64,000 nt of DNA from Noviherbaspirillum sp. UKPF54 (GCF_007874125.1 NZ_CP040128.1:4340001-4404000), one strand, 5' to 3'. Shown: positions 37,250-47,542, numbered from the stretch's first letter. Notes: generated from the sequence alone by a model not told the origin. Program-made: numbers and translations.

Positions 37250-37882
37250 TCATGACCCTCTCTCGTCCCAGATCAGCCGCGGGTCGAAGCTGTGCGCGGC
37301 CAGCATCGTCAACACCACGACCGCGCCGAATGCGGCCGCACCCAGCCCGGCGCGCATCGAGGCGAACGATTCGACCTGCACCAGCGCCACCGACAGGGCC
37401 GCCACGTAAATGTCGAGCATCGACCAGCGCCCGATGGCGTCGACCAGGCGGTACAGCCGGGTGCGCTGGCGCGGCTGCCAGTCCATGCGGCGCTGCACCG
37501 ACACCAGCAGCAGGGTCAGCGCAATGAGCTTGGTGAGCGGCACCACGATGCTGGCGAAGAAGATCAGCGCCGCCACGAACCACGAGCCGCTGTTCCAGAA
37601 CAGGATCACGCCGCTCATGATCGTATTGCTGTGCACGTCGAACAGCGAGCGCGTTTCCAGGATCGGCAGGGTATTGGCCGGGATGTAGAGGATGTAGGCG
37701 GCGATCACGAAGGCCCAGGTACGCGACACGCTGTTAGGCTTGCGCGCATGCAGGCGGGCGCGGCAGCGCGGGCAACACAGCGTGTCCGGTGTGCCGCGGC
37801 AGCGGCATAGCAGGCCGCACGCCTGGCAGGTGACCAGACCGCGCAGGGTGGCGCAGCCGCCATCTGCTGACGTCGCGCTCAT
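37250..37882 (-). CDS. pqiA: PqiA half-protein, second copy
   Basis: 210 residues from ATG 37882, overlapping the stop of the upstream PqiA half by 4 nt (ATGA). The N-terminal zinc-ribbon-like cysteines (CQACGLLCRC, CCPRCRARL) are followed by four hydrophobic segments, with NTLPILETRSLFDVHSNTIMSG after the first and RLVDAIGRWSMLDIYVAAL further on. This is one of the two repeats that make up full-length PqiA (about 417 aa in E. coli). It forms the inner-membrane part of the Pqi transport system. Confidence 0.88.
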   Translation of the reverse strand: MSATSADGGCATLRGLVTCQACGLLCRCRGTPDTLCCPRCRARLHARKPNSVSRTWAFVIAAYILYIPANTLPILETRSLFDVHSNTIMSGVILFWNSGSWFVAALIFFASIVVPLTKLIALTLLLVSVQRRMDWQPRQRTRLYRLVDAIGRWSMLDIYVAALSVALVQVESFASMRAGLGAAAFGAVVVLTMLAAHSFDPRLIWDERGS

Positions 37883-38511
37883 GGCCGGCCCTCCGCGCCG
37901 ATTGCATCCACCCAGCCCCAGAAATCGCGCGCGCTGAACGAGGCGGCAACCGCCGAAAAGGAGGCGATCAGGCCGGCGAAGGCCCACAGCGCAATGCCCG
38001 GCACGATGGTGGCAAGATCCGACAGCTTGGCCAGCGTGACCAACAGGGCGAGCAGGAACACTTCCATCATGCTCCAGCGGTGGATCGCCAGCACGAAGCG
38101 AAAGACATACGCCAGCCCCGGCGCGATGCGGCAGGCACGCAGCGGCAGCAGCATGTACAGCAGCGCGCACAACTCCAGCGCCGGCACCAGGATCGCCGTG
38201 CCCAGCACCAGCGCGGCCACCAGCGGCCGGTCCTGGTAGTACAGGGTCAGCACGGTGCCGGCCAGCGTCGTGGCATGGTAGGTGCCGTACTTTTCGAGCG
38301 CGGCGATCGGGAACAGGTTCGATACGAGAAGCAGGATGGCCGACGCCAGCACCAGCGCAATCATCCAGTCCAGCCGCGCGCGCGTGCCCCGGTACAGCAG
38401 CGCGCCGCAGCGCACGCAATGCGCGTCGTGGTGCCGGTGCAGCACGACCTCATGCTGAAGCAGGTCGCAATGCCGGCAGGCAAGCAGTTTTTGTGGCGAG
38501 GACGTTTCCAT
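37879..38511 (-). CDS. pqiA: PqiA half-protein, first copy
   Basis: 210 residues. Cysteine pairs CRHC and CVRC, then four hydrophobic segments with the PqiA hallmarks NLFPIAALEKYGTYHATTLAG and AIHRWSMMEVFLLALLV. It is the first gene of the Pqi operon and is followed by the second half with an ATGA stop-start overlap, which suggests 1:1 translation. Together the two open frames equal one E. coli PqiA. Upstream (38512-38734) is non-coding and is also the 3' side of icmF. Confidence 0.88.
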   Translation of the reverse strand: METSSPQKLLACRHCDLLQHEVVLHRHHDAHCVRCGALLYRGTRARLDWMIALVLASAILLLVSNLFPIAALEKYGTYHATTLAGTVLTLYYQDRPLVAALVLGTAILVPALELCALLYMLLPLRACRIAPGLAYVFRFVLAIHRWSMMEVFLLALLVTLAKLSDLATIVPGIALWAFAGLIASFSAVAASFSARDFWGWVDAIGAEGRP

Positions 38512-38734
38512 ACATGTTGCGGCCTGCCGGTGCCGGGCACTCCACCGGAAATGCGGGCCGCGCTATTCGATTGCACAGTAGACAACAGAATTGCGAGGAG
38601 GTTGCGTCGGGGGTGACGACAAGAATCAAGGATGGAAGATCAGGCCGGCACAAGCAGCCGGCTGCGCAGTGGATGCGGGGAGCGAAAGGCGGCGTCCCTT
38701 TCCCGTTGGGTGCCGGGAAAGGGGCTTGGGCCTG

Positions 38735-41700
38735 CTACATGTTGCGGCGGTACTGGCCGCCGACTTCGAACAAGGCGTTGCTGATCTGGCCGAGCGAGCA
38801 GGCGCGCACCGCGTCCATCAGTGCCGCGAACACGTTGTCGTTGTCGATCACCGCCTGCTGCAGCCGCTGCAGCAGGGCCGGCGCCTGCTGTGCGTGGCGC
38901 TGCTGGAAGTCGGTCAGGCGCCGCAGCTGCGACTGCTTTTCCTCTTCCGTCGAGCGCGCCAGTTCCAGCTGCTGCGGCGTGGCGTCGCCCTTCGGGTTGC
39001 GGAAGGTGTTGACGCCGATGATGGGCAGTGTGCCGTCGTGCTTCAGGTGCTCGTAATGCATCGACTCTTCCTGGATCTTGCCGCGCTGGTAGCCAGTCTC
39101 CATCGCACCCAGCACGCCGCCGCGTTCGGCGATGCGCTCGAACTCCCGCAGCACCGCTTCTTCCACCAGGTCGGTCAGCTCCTCGATGATGAACGAGCCC
39201 TGGTTCGGATTCTCGTTCTTCGCCAGGCCCCATTCGCGGTTGATGATCAGCTGGATCGCCAGCGCCCGGCGCACCGATTCGTCGGTCGGCGTGGTGATCG
39301 CCTCGTCGTAGGCGTTGGTATGCAGCGAGTTGCAGTTGTCGTAGATCGCGATGAGCGCCTGCAGCGTGGTGCGGATATCGTTGAAGTCGATTTCCTGCGC
39401 ATGCAGCGAGCGGCCGGAAGTCTGGATATGGTATTTCAGCTTTTGGCTGCGCTCGTTGGCGCCGTACTTGTCGCGCATGGCCACCGCCCAGATGCGGCGC
39501 GCCACGCGCCCCAGCACCGTGTACTCCGGGTCCATGCCGTTACTGAAGAAGAACGACAGGTTGGGTGCGAAGTCGTCGATGCGCATGCCGCGCGCCAGGT
39601 AAGCTTCGACGAAGGTGAAACCGTTGGACAAGGTGAACGCGAGCTGCGAGATCGGGTTCGCGCCCGCTTCGGCGATGTGGTAGCCCGAGATCGACACCGA
39701 GTAAAAATTGCGCACCTGGTGCTGCACGAAGTATTCCTGGATGTCGCCCATCACCTTCAGGCTGAACTCGGTGGAGAAGATGCAGGTGTTCTGGCCCTGG
39801 TCTTCCTTCAGGATGTCGGCCTGCACCGTGCCGCGCACGTTTTGCAGCACCCAGGCGCGCAATTGCGCCGCTTCCTCGGCGCTCGGCTCGCGCCCGTGCT
39901 CGGCGCGGAATTTGTCCATGCGCTGGTCGATCGCGGTATTCATGAACATCGCCAAGATCGTCGGCGCCGGGCCGTTGATCGTCATCGACACCGAGGTGGC
40001 CGGATCGCACAAATCAAAGCCGTCGTACAGCACCTTCATGTCGTCCAGCGTCGCCACCGATACGCCGGAATTGCCGATCTTGCCGTAGATGTCGGGGCGC
40101 AGCGCCGGGTCGGCGCCATACAGCGTGACCGAGTCGAACGCGGTCGACAGGCGCTTGGCGTCCATGCCGGCAGAAACCAGCTTGAAGCGGCGGTTGGTGC
40201 GGAACGGGTCGCCTTCACCGGCGAACATGCGGGTCGGGTCTTCGTTTTCGCGCTTGAACGGGAACACGCCGGCGGTGTATGGGAAGGAGCCGGGCAGGTT
40301 TTCCGCCATCAGCCAGCGCAGGATCTCGCCGTGGTCCTCGAACTTCGGCAGAGATACTTTGCGGATGATATTGCCGGACAGTGTCTTGTAGGTCAGGCGG
40401 GTGCGCAGCTCCTTGTCACGGATTTTCGTGACGAAGTCGTCGCCGGCATAGGCCGCTTTCATTTCCGGCCAGCAGGCCAGCAGCGTCTTCGCACGCGCAT
40501 CGAGCAGGTTGTCGCGCTCGGCGATCAGCTCATCCAGGTCCGCGCTCTTGCCGCAGGCGGCGAGCATCCGCTTCGATTCCTGCAACTGCTGGCGCTCGCG
40601 CGCGAGCTTCACCTGCTTCGCCGTTTGCTTGTGATAGCCGCGCACGGTGTCGGCGATCTCGGCCAGATAGCGGGTCCGTGCCGGCGGCACGATCGCGTTC
40701 TTGCCCGAGGAGTGGCGCACATGCACCGGCGCCAGCTTGCCCGGCCGCGCCTTCAGGCCGAGTTCGGCCAGTTTCGGCAGCAAGCCCTGGTACAGGGCGG
40801 TGACGCCATCGTCATTGAAGCGCGAGGCTTGCGTGCCGTACACCGGCATCTCTTCCGGCTTTTTACTGAACAGTTCCCTGTTGCGCTGGTATTGCTTGGC
40901 CACATCGCGCAGCGCATCCTGCGCGCCCTTGCGGTCGAACTTGTTGATCGCGACGAAATCGGCGAAATCCAGCATGTCGATCTTTTCCAGCTGCGAGGCG
41001 GCGCCGAACTCGGGTGTCATCACGTACATCGACAAGTCCACGTGCGGCACGATGGCGGCATCCCCCTGGCCGATGCCCGAGGTTTCCACGATCACCAGAT
41101 CGAAGCCGGCTACCTTGCACGCGGCGACCACGTCCGGCAGCGCCTGCGAAATCTCGGAACCGGCTTCGCGCGTGGCGAGCGAGCGCATGAATACGCGAGA
41201 TTGCGCCTGGCCATTCCAGGGATTGATCGCATTCATGCGGATGCGGTCGCCCAGGAGCGCGCCGCCCGACTTGCGGCGCGACGGATCGATCGAGATCACC
41301 GCGATATTGAGCGCGTCATCCTGGTCGAGCCGGATGCGGCGGATCAGCTCGTCGGTCAGCGAGGACTTGCCCGCGCCGCCGGTGCCGGTGATGCCGAGCA
41401 CTGGCGTGGTGATGGTGTCGGCCGCCTGGTGCAAAGCATTCTTCAGCGCCGGGTCGGCCTTGCCGTTTTCCAGTGCCGTGATCAGCTGCGCCAATGGGCG
41501 CTGGCGGTCGGCGATGTCGCCGCCGGTGAGCGCATCGAGACTGGCCGGTGCATAGGTGGAGAGGTCGACGTCGCAGGCTTCGACCATCGATCCGATCATC
41601 CCCGCCAGCCCCATGCGCTGGCCGTCTTCCGGGCTGAAGATGCGCGCCACGCCGTAGGCATGCAGCTCGGCGATCTCGGACGGAACGATCACGCCGCCGC

Positions 41701-42019
41701 CGCCGCCGAACACCTTGATGTGCGCGCCGCCGCGCTGCTTCAAGAGGTCGATCATGTACTTGAAGTATTCGACATGGCCGCCCTGGTAGCTCGACACGGC
41801 GATGCCCTGCGCGTCTTCCTGCAATGCGGCGGTGACGATCTCGTCGACCGAGCGGTTGTGCCCGAGGTGGATGACTTCCGCGCCGTGCGACATCAGGATG
41901 CGGCGCATGATGTTGATCGACGCATCGTGGCCGTCGAACAGCGAAGCGGCGGTGACGAAGCGGACCTTGTTGGCGGGTTTGTATTCGGCGAGTTTTTTGG
42001 CTACGGAAAGATCAGTCAT
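38735..42019 (-). CDS. icmF: Fused isobutyryl-CoA mutase IcmF (methylmalonyl-CoA mutase family)
   Basis: 1094 residues in the IcmF order. N-terminal B12-binding domain with [15 protein letters not shown] (His ligand). MeaI-type G-protein chaperone with Walker [10 protein letters not shown] and NKFD. A linker, then the CoA mutase TIM-barrel ([41 protein letters not shown]). It interconverts isobutyryl-CoA and n-butyryl-CoA with adenosylcobalamin (some members also isovaleryl/pivalyl-CoA), with built-in GTPase quality control. The fusion distinguishes it from ordinary methylmalonyl-CoA mutase. A palindromic operator-like site lies 52 nt upstream. Confidence 0.93.
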   Translation of the reverse strand: MTDLSVAKKLAEYKPANKVRFVTAASLFDGHDASINIMRRILMSHGAEVIHLGHNRSVDEIVTAALQEDAQGIAVSSYQGGHVEYFKYMIDLLKQRGGAHIKVFGGGGGVIVPSEIAELHAYGVARIFSPEDGQRMGLAGMIGSMVEACDVDLSTYAPASLDALTGGDIADRQRPLAQLITALENGKADPALKNALHQAADTITTPVLGITGTGGAGKSSLTDELIRRIRLDQDDALNIAVISIDPSRRKSGGALLGDRIRMNAINPWNGQAQSRVFMRSLATREAGSEISQALPDVVAACKVAGFDLVIVETSGIGQGDAAIVPHVDLSMYVMTPEFGAASQLEKIDMLDFADFVAINKFDRKGAQDALRDVAKQYQRNRELFSKKPEEMPVYGTQASRFNDDGVTALYQGLLPKLAELGLKARPGKLAPVHVRHSSGKNAIVPPARTRYLAEIADTVRGYHKQTAKQVKLARERQQLQESKRMLAACGKSADLDELIAERDNLLDARAKTLLACWPEMKAAYAGDDFVTKIRDKELRTRLTYKTLSGNIIRKVSLPKFEDHGEILRWLMAENLPGSFPYTAGVFPFKRENEDPTRMFAGEGDPFRTNRRFKLVSAGMDAKRLSTAFDSVTLYGADPALRPDIYGKIGNSGVSVATLDDMKVLYDGFDLCDPATSVSMTINGPAPTILAMFMNTAIDQRMDKFRAEHGREPSAEEAAQLRAWVLQNVRGTVQADILKEDQGQNTCIFSTEFSLKVMGDIQEYFVQHQVRNFYSVSISGYHIAEAGANPISQLAFTLSNGFTFVEAYLARGMRIDDFAPNLSFFFSNGMDPEYTVLGRVARRIWAVAMRDKYGANERSQKLKYHIQTSGRSLHAQEIDFNDIRTTLQALIAIYDNCNSLHTNAYDEAITTPTDESVRRALAIQLIINREWGLAKNENPNQGSFIIEELTDLVEEAVLREFERIAERGGVLGAMETGYQRGKIQEESMHYEHLKHDGTLPIIGVNTFRNPKGDATPQQLELARSTEEEKQSQLRRLTDFQQRHAQQAPALLQRLQQAVIDNDNVFAALMDAVRACSLGQISNALFEVGGQYRRNM

Positions 42020-42070
42020 GGCGCGGGTGTCTCTTCCTTTTGGTATGAATAATCGGCGCTGTTAATTACG

Positions 42071-42086
42071 TTTACGTTAACGTCAA
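42071..42086 (-). promoter_or_regulatory. Palindromic operator-like site upstream of icmF
   Basis: Minus-strand reading TTGACGTTAACGTAAA, a 16-bp palindrome with one asymmetric pair (arms TTNACGTT / AACGTNAA). TTGACG could be the -35 of the icmF promoter. The ACGT-N2-ACGT pattern recalls sites of MerR-family regulators of branched-chain amino-acid and acyl-CoA catabolism (LiuR type); that comparison is from memory. Confidence 0.5.
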
Positions 42087-42148
42087 TAGAGAGTGCCGTC
42101 AAATGGGGGAAATTTCATTGGCTATAGGAAATTTATGTGCATGCGGAT

Positions 42149-42176
42149 TCTCCTCTCCCTGCGCCGGGAGAGGAGA
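42149..42176. repeat. 11-bp perfect inverted repeat between icmF and the oxidoreductase gene
   Basis: Arms TCTCCTCTCCC (42149-42159) and GGGAGAGGAGA (42166-42176) with loop TGCGCC. There is no T tract on either strand, so it is either a rho-dependent/processing hairpin or one copy of a dispersed repeat. It is 9 nt past the oxidoreductase stop. Confidence 0.6.
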
Positions 42177-42184
42177 GTGGGCGC

Positions 42185-45100
42185 TTACGCGGCGTGCGGC
42201 AATCCCGATTGCTGCACGTATTTCTTCAGAAGAGCTTCCTGCTCGATGCGGAACTGCGAGATCGCCTTTGCCTTCACATGGCCAAAGCCCCGGATCTTTT
42301 CCGGCAGGGCGGCAATCTCCGCCGCCAGCGCCAGGTTGTCCGTGCGCAGACCATCGAGCAGCGACAACACCGTCGCCCGGTATTCGTCGATCAGGCGCCG
42401 CTCCATCCTGCGCTCGGCCGTATAGCCGAACAGGTCGAACGCGCCGCCGCGCAGCGTCTTCAGCTTCGCCAGCATCCTGAAGCCATGCCACATCCACGAG
42501 CCGTACCGCGTCTTGAGCGGAACGCCGTTCGCATCCTTCTTGGCGAACAAGGGCGGCGCGAGATTGAATGCCAGCGTGAACTCGCCGTCGAACTGCTGCT
42601 TGAGCTTGTCCATGAACTGGCCATCGGTGTAGAGCCGGGCCACTTCGTATTCGTCCTTGTACGCCATCAGCTTGAAGTAGGACTGCGCCACCGCGCGCGT
42701 GAGGCGATCGCCCGCGCCCAGCGCGCTTTCCGCCTGGCGCACCGTATTGACCAGCGCCTCGTAGCGCCCGGCATAGGCCGCATCCTGGTAGCCGGTGAGG
42801 AAGGCGACGCGGCGCGCGATCAGGCTATTCAAGGTTTGCGGCATCTGCAGCACGACCGGTTGCGCGGGAACCGCGATGCGTTCCACGCGCGCCAGGTCGA
42901 CCGCCGCGCGCCGGCCCCACAGGAAGCTCTTCTTGTTCGATTCGATCGCCACGCCGTTCAGTTCGATCGCGCGCAGCAGGGCCGCTTCCGATACCGGCAG
43001 CGCGCCCTTCTGGTAGGCGAAGCCGAGCATGAACAGATTGGTCGCGATCGCGTCGCCCATGAGCGCCGTGGCCAGGCGGGTGGCGTCGATGTAGTCGGCG
43101 CGCTCGGCTACCGATTCATTGATCAGCTCCTTGACCTGCTCGAACGGGAATTGCCAGTCGGGGTTCTTCGTGAAATGCCCGGTCGGCTGCCGGTGAGTGT
43201 TGACCACAGCGCGGGTGCGGCCGGCGCGCATCTTGGAGATCGCATCCTGCGCGCCGGCGGTCAGCATGTCGCCGCCTAGCACCAGGTCCGCCTCGCCGGT
43301 GGCGATGCGTTGCGCCCGGATTGCGCCCGGCACGCGCGCGATGCGGATGTGCGAGGTGACCGAGCCGTTCTTCTGCGACATGCCGGTCATGTCGAGCACC
43401 GACACTCCCTTGCCTTCGAGATGGGCAGCCATGCCGATCAGCGCGCCGATGGTGATCACGCCGGTGCCGCCGATGCCGTTCAACAGAATGTTGTACGGCG
43501 CGTCGCAGGCCGGCAGCAAGGGGTCGGGCAGGGGACCGAAATCGTCCTGCCGTGCGACGCCCGTCTTCGACTTGCGCAGCGTACCACCCTCGACCGTGAC
43601 AAAACTCGGGCAGAACCCCTTCACGCACGAGTAATCCTTGTTGCAGGACGACTGGTCGATGGCGCGCTTGCGGCCGAACTCGGTTTCCAGCGGCAGGATC
43701 GAGGTGCAGTTCGACTGCGCGCCGCAGTCGCCGCAGCCTTCGCATACCGCGTCATTAATGAATAAGCGTTTGGCCGGATCGGGGTATTCGCCCTTCTTGC
43801 GGCGGCGCCTCTTTTCGGCGGCGCAGGTCTGATCGTAGATCAGCACCGATACGCCTTGTACTTCGCGCAACTCGCGCTGCACCGCGTCCATCTCCTTGCG
43901 GTCGTGCAGGGTGACGATGTTGGGCAACGCCGAGCGGTCGGCGTAGCGATCTGGGTCTTCGGTCACCAGCGCGATGCGCTTGACGCCCTCGGCCGCCATC
44001 TGCTGCGCGATCATCGGCACCGAGGTGATGCCGTCGACCGGCTGGCCGCCCGTCATCGCCACCGCGTCGTTGTACAGGATTTTATAGGTGATGTTGACGC
44101 TGGCCGCGACCGCGGCGCGGATCGCGAGATAGCCGGAGTGGAAATAGGTGCCGTCGCCCAGGTTCTGGAACACGTGCGGCACCTGGGAAAACGCCGCCTG
44201 CCCGATCCACGGCGCGCCTTCGCCGCCCATGTGGGTGGTGAGCTTGTTGTGTTCCGGGTAGATCGCTGTGGCCATCACATGGCAACCGATGCCGGCCAGC
44301 GCGAAAGAGCCTTCCGGGACCTTGGTCGAGGTGTTGTGCGGGCAGCCCGAGCAGTACCAGGCCGGGCGCGGCGGCGTGTTGACCGCCTTGGTCAGCACCT
44401 TGTCCTTCGCTTCCAGGAAGGCCAGGCGCGCCTTGATCAGGTCGCTGGTAGGACAATGGGAAATGAGGCGCGCGATGCGTGCGGCGATCACGCGCGCGAT
44501 CTGGGCAATCGAGAAATCGGCCTTTGGCGCCAGCAGCCAGTCGCCGCGCGGATGCACCCATTCGCCCTTTTCGTCGAACTTGCCGATCACGCGCGGGCGC
44601 ACGTCGTCGCGCCAGTTGTACAGCTGTTCCTTCAACTGGTATTCGACGATCTGGCGCTTTTCCTCCACCACCAGGATTTCGTCGAGACCCTGCGCGAACT
44701 CGCGCACGCCGTCCGGCTCCAGCGGCCAGGGCATCGCCACTTTATAGACGCGTATCCCGATCTCGGCCGCCATCTTTTCGTCGATGCCGAGCTCCTCCAG
44801 CGCCTCCAGCACGTCGAGGTAGGACTTGCCGGAAGCGATGATGCCGAGCTTGGCCTGCGGGCTGTCGATGGTGGTGCGGTTGAGCTTGTTGGCGCGCGCG
44901 TAGGCCAGCGCGGCGTAGATCTTGTAATCCTGCATCAGCGCTTCCTGCTTGCGCGCCTGGATGCCGAGCGTGTCGGTCGATAGCCGCGTGTTCAGGCCGC
45001 CTTCCGGCATCACGAAGTCGGTCGGATAGACGATCTTGAGGCGGAACGGATCGGCGTCGACCGAGGCGGTCGATTCGACCGTGTCGGCCAGCGCCTTGAA

Positions 45101-45760
45101 ACCGACCGCGCAGCCGGAATAGCGCGACATCGCCCAGGCGTGCAGCCCGAGGTCGAGGTATTCCTGCACATTGCACGGATACAGCACGGGAATCATGCAG
45201 GCAGCGAAGATATGGTCCGACTGGTGCGGCAGCGTCGAGGAATACGCGCCGTGGTCGTCGCCGGCCACCAGCAGCACGCCGCCGTGCTTGGCGGTGCCGG
45301 CATGGTTCATGTGCTTGAACACGTCGCCGCAGCGGTCCACGCCTGGTCCCTTGCCGTACCACATGGCGAACACGCCGTCGTACCTGGCCGGTCCGATCAG
45401 GTCGACCGTCTGTGTGCCCCAGACCGCGGTCGCCGCCAGGTCTTCGTTTACGCCGGGCACGAACTTGACGTGGTTTTGCTCCAGCAGCTTTTGCGCCTTC
45501 CACAGGTTTTCGTCGAGGCCGCCCAGGGGCGAGCCGCGATAGCCGGAAATGAAGCCGGCGGTGTTCAGTCCGGCGGCCAGGTCGCGCTGGCGCTGCATCA
45601 GCGGCAGGCGTACCAGCGCCTGGATGCCGGAAATGAAGATCAGGCCCGAGGTGGAGGTGTATTTGTCGTCGAGAGAAACCTGGGCGAGGGGGGCGAGGGA
45701 TGTTGCGCCGGGTGCGGCGGCAGACAGCCCAGCAGGGGTAGCTGCTGTGTCGGCTTGCAT
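42185..45760 (-). CDS. Indolepyruvate ferredoxin oxidoreductase family protein (fused subunits)
   Basis: 1191 residues from ATG 45760 (GGAGACATC before it; a longer frame upstream lacks support). A fused 2-oxoacid:ferredoxin oxidoreductase. N-terminal pyrimidine domain (FISGYRGSPLGGLDENLWKA). TPP-binding core with CSGCPHNTSTKVPEGS and GIGCHVMA. A 4Fe-4S ligand cluster (VCEGCGDCG, CNKDYSCVKGFCPSF). C-terminal gamma-type domain (NILLNGIGGTGVITIGALIG). It would oxidatively decarboxylate aryl or branched-chain 2-oxoacids to acyl-CoA with ferredoxin as acceptor. Acyl-CoA products of this kind would feed the adjacent IcmF. Substrate is not fixed by sequence. Confidence 0.9.
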   Translation of the reverse strand: MQADTAATPAGLSAAAPGATSLAPLAQVSLDDKYTSTSGLIFISGIQALVRLPLMQRQRDLAAGLNTAGFISGYRGSPLGGLDENLWKAQKLLEQNHVKFVPGVNEDLAATAVWGTQTVDLIGPARYDGVFAMWYGKGPGVDRCGDVFKHMNHAGTAKHGGVLLVAGDDHGAYSSTLPHQSDHIFAACMIPVLYPCNVQEYLDLGLHAWAMSRYSGCAVGFKALADTVESTASVDADPFRLKIVYPTDFVMPEGGLNTRLSTDTLGIQARKQEALMQDYKIYAALAYARANKLNRTTIDSPQAKLGIIASGKSYLDVLEALEELGIDEKMAAEIGIRVYKVAMPWPLEPDGVREFAQGLDEILVVEEKRQIVEYQLKEQLYNWRDDVRPRVIGKFDEKGEWVHPRGDWLLAPKADFSIAQIARVIAARIARLISHCPTSDLIKARLAFLEAKDKVLTKAVNTPPRPAWYCSGCPHNTSTKVPEGSFALAGIGCHVMATAIYPEHNKLTTHMGGEGAPWIGQAAFSQVPHVFQNLGDGTYFHSGYLAIRAAVAASVNITYKILYNDAVAMTGGQPVDGITSVPMIAQQMAAEGVKRIALVTEDPDRYADRSALPNIVTLHDRKEMDAVQRELREVQGVSVLIYDQTCAAEKRRRRKKGEYPDPAKRLFINDAVCEGCGDCGAQSNCTSILPLETEFGRKRAIDQSSCNKDYSCVKGFCPSFVTVEGGTLRKSKTGVARQDDFGPLPDPLLPACDAPYNILLNGIGGTGVITIGALIGMAAHLEGKGVSVLDMTGMSQKNGSVTSHIRIARVPGAIRAQRIATGEADLVLGGDMLTAGAQDAISKMRAGRTRAVVNTHRQPTGHFTKNPDWQFPFEQVKELINESVAERADYIDATRLATALMGDAIATNLFMLGFAYQKGALPVSEAALLRAIELNGVAIESNKKSFLWGRRAAVDLARVERIAVPAQPVVLQMPQTLNSLIARRVAFLTGYQDAAYAGRYEALVNTVRQAESALGAGDRLTRAVAQSYFKLMAYKDEYEVARLYTDGQFMDKLKQQFDGEFTLAFNLAPPLFAKKDANGVPLKTRYGSWMWHGFRMLAKLKTLRGGAFDLFGYTAERRMERRLIDEYRATVLSLLDGLRTDNLALAAEIAALPEKIRGFGHVKAKAISQFRIEQEALLKKYVQQSGLPHAA

Positions 45761-45932
45761 GATGTCTCCAAAATTGTTGTTCGGATTGCGGCTTGGCTTG
45801 AAGCGCCGGGTAAGGCGGGGTGGAGCCAAGCAGCGGGACCGGGGGTATCGGTCGTTACGGCGACACCGGATAACGATATCGCCATAAATGCAAGTTTAGA
45901 ACGGAACCGGGGCGATCCGCAAATCGGAAGGG

Positions 45933-45963
45933 AAAAATGCAGCGCCCGGGAGACCGGGCGCTG
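45933..45963 (-). terminator. Rho-independent terminator of the MCP at 45974
   Basis: Minus strand: 10-bp perfect stem CAGCGCCCGG / CCGGGCGCTG with a 4-nt loop, followed after a short CA by five T residues. It begins 11 nt past the MCP stop and ends the porin/binding-protein/MCP transcript. Confidence 0.85.
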
Positions 45964-45973
45964 CTGCATTACC

Positions 45974-47542
45974 TCAGGACACGAGTTTCAGGCGCTCGGG
46001 CACGACACGCAGCTCGACCGCCTTGCTGCCCGCGACGACCTCGAGGTGCCGGCCATTGAGCTGTGCCGCCGTTCCGTCCAGCTTAAATTTGCCGACGGCA
46101 TTTGACAGCCGCTCGGTCTGTTCGCGCACCGCTTCGGCGGCGGCCGCGGCCTGTTGCACCAGTGCCGCGTTTTGCTGCGTCATCTGGTCCATCTGCTGCA
46201 TTGCCTGGCTGACCTGCTCGATGCCGTCGCGCTGCTCGGCCGATTCGGACTGGATGTCGGTCATCATCCCATTCACGCGCGCGATCGCCGTGACAATATC
46301 CTGCATGGTCTTGCCCGCCTGTTCCACCAGCCTGGTGCCGTCGTTGACCTTGTCGACCGAGTTGCCGATCATGTCCTTGATTTCCTTGGCTGCCGCCGCC
46401 GAACGCTGTGCCAGGTTGCGCACTTCGGATGCCACCACGGCAAAGCCACGTCCCTGTTCGCCGGCGCGCGCCGCCTCCACCGCCGCGTTGAGCGCCAGGA
46501 TATTGGTCTGGAACGCGATGCCTTCGATGACGCCGATGATGTCGACCACCTTGCGCGAGCTGTCGTTGATCGAGCCCATGGTCCGTACCACCTGTTCGAC
46601 CACTTCGCCGCCCTTGAGCGCTACTTCCGAGGCGTTCTGCGCCAGTGCGTTGGCCTGGCGCGAATTGTCGGCGTTATGGCCGACCGCGGCCGCCAGCTGT
46701 GCGACGCTCGACGTGGTCTTGTCCAGGCTGGCCGCCTGCTGCTCGGTGCGGCGCGACAGGTCGTTGTTGCCGTTGGCAATCTCGCCGGTGCCATGCGCGA
46801 TTTCCTGCGATGCGGCGCGCACTTCACCAACGATCGCCACCAGCGCATTATTCATTTCGGCCAGCGCCTGCTGCAGCGCGCCGATCTCATTGTGGCTGGT
46901 GACTTCTATACGGTTGGACAGGTCGCCCTGCGCGACGCGCCGCGCCGTTTCCACCGCCTGCGCCAGCGGCCGGGTGACCGCGTTGACCATCTGGTGAATG
47001 ACGACAGCCAGCAGCAGCAGGGTCACGCAGGCGACCGCCAGCAGGATGCGCCCCTTGCTGCGCGCCGACTTGTCGTCATCGCCCACCAGCGTCGATAGCC
47101 TGGCCTTGACTTCCCCGACCGCCGCAGTCAGCGACGAGTCGATGCCGTGGATCTCGGCCTTGAGCGGCGTGATCGACTCGATCGAATTGTTCGCCGCCAG
47201 CGCGGCATGCACCTTGTCGAGCGCGGCGACGGCGGCCGCGGCGTTCGCGCCCGGCGCCAGTTTAGCCAGCTCGCCGGCCTTCGCACGGGCGTCGTCGAGC
47301 GCTTTCAGCGCCTTGACGCCGAACTTGCCGGAGTCGACCGCGTCGTTGACGCCATTGAGGAAATCCTTGTACTGCGAGGAAGCCTGCAGGCCCACGTCAT
47401 ATATGGCAAGCGTCTGGTCGACGCGTTGCTGCAGGTTGGTGTTGGAGAAGATCTGAAAGAAGAGCACCAGCACCAGCGGCATGACGGCGACGAAAACACC
47501 CATGTACATGCCAAATTTCAGAGAGATTTTTTTTAGCATCAT
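45974..47542 (-). CDS. Methyl-accepting chemotaxis protein of the porin/binding-protein cassette
   Basis: 522 residues from paired ATGs at 47542/47539 (AAGGAACA upstream). TM1 about 14-34 (FVAVMPLVLVLFFQIF). A mostly helical periplasmic domain has a long Ala-rich stretch (AKAGELAKLAPGANAAAA). TM2 about 169-190, one HAMP (VTRPLAQAVETARRVAQGDLS), and a signalling domain of the same class as the heme-type MCP (NGNNDLSRRTEQQAASLDKT, hairpin FQTNILALNAAVEAARAGEQG). The C-terminus (VPERLKLVS) lacks a docking-type tail. The neighbouring periplasmic binding protein suggests it may sense a protein-bound ligand. Confidence 0.9.
   Translation of the reverse strand: MMLKKISLKFGMYMGVFVAVMPLVLVLFFQIFSNTNLQQRVDQTLAIYDVGLQASSQYKDFLNGVNDAVDSGKFGVKALKALDDARAKAGELAKLAPGANAAAAVAALDKVHAALAANNSIESITPLKAEIHGIDSSLTAAVGEVKARLSTLVGDDDKSARSKGRILLAVACVTLLLLAVVIHQMVNAVTRPLAQAVETARRVAQGDLSNRIEVTSHNEIGALQQALAEMNNALVAIVGEVRAASQEIAHGTGEIANGNNDLSRRTEQQAASLDKTTSSVAQLAAAVGHNADNSRQANALAQNASEVALKGGEVVEQVVRTMGSINDSSRKVVDIIGVIEGIAFQTNILALNAAVEAARAGEQGRGFAVVASEVRNLAQRSAAAAKEIKDMIGNSVDKVNDGTRLVEQAGKTMQDIVTAIARVNGMMTDIQSESAEQRDGIEQVSQAMQQMDQMTQQNAALVQQAAAAAEAVREQTERLSNAVGKFKLDGTAAQLNGRHLEVVAGSKAVELRVVPERLKLVS

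Noticed and set aside
38591..42052. 1153-codon plus-strand open frame across icmF
   Set aside because: Mirror of the icmF coding sequence on the other strand; no recognisable domains, while the minus frame has all IcmF motifs.
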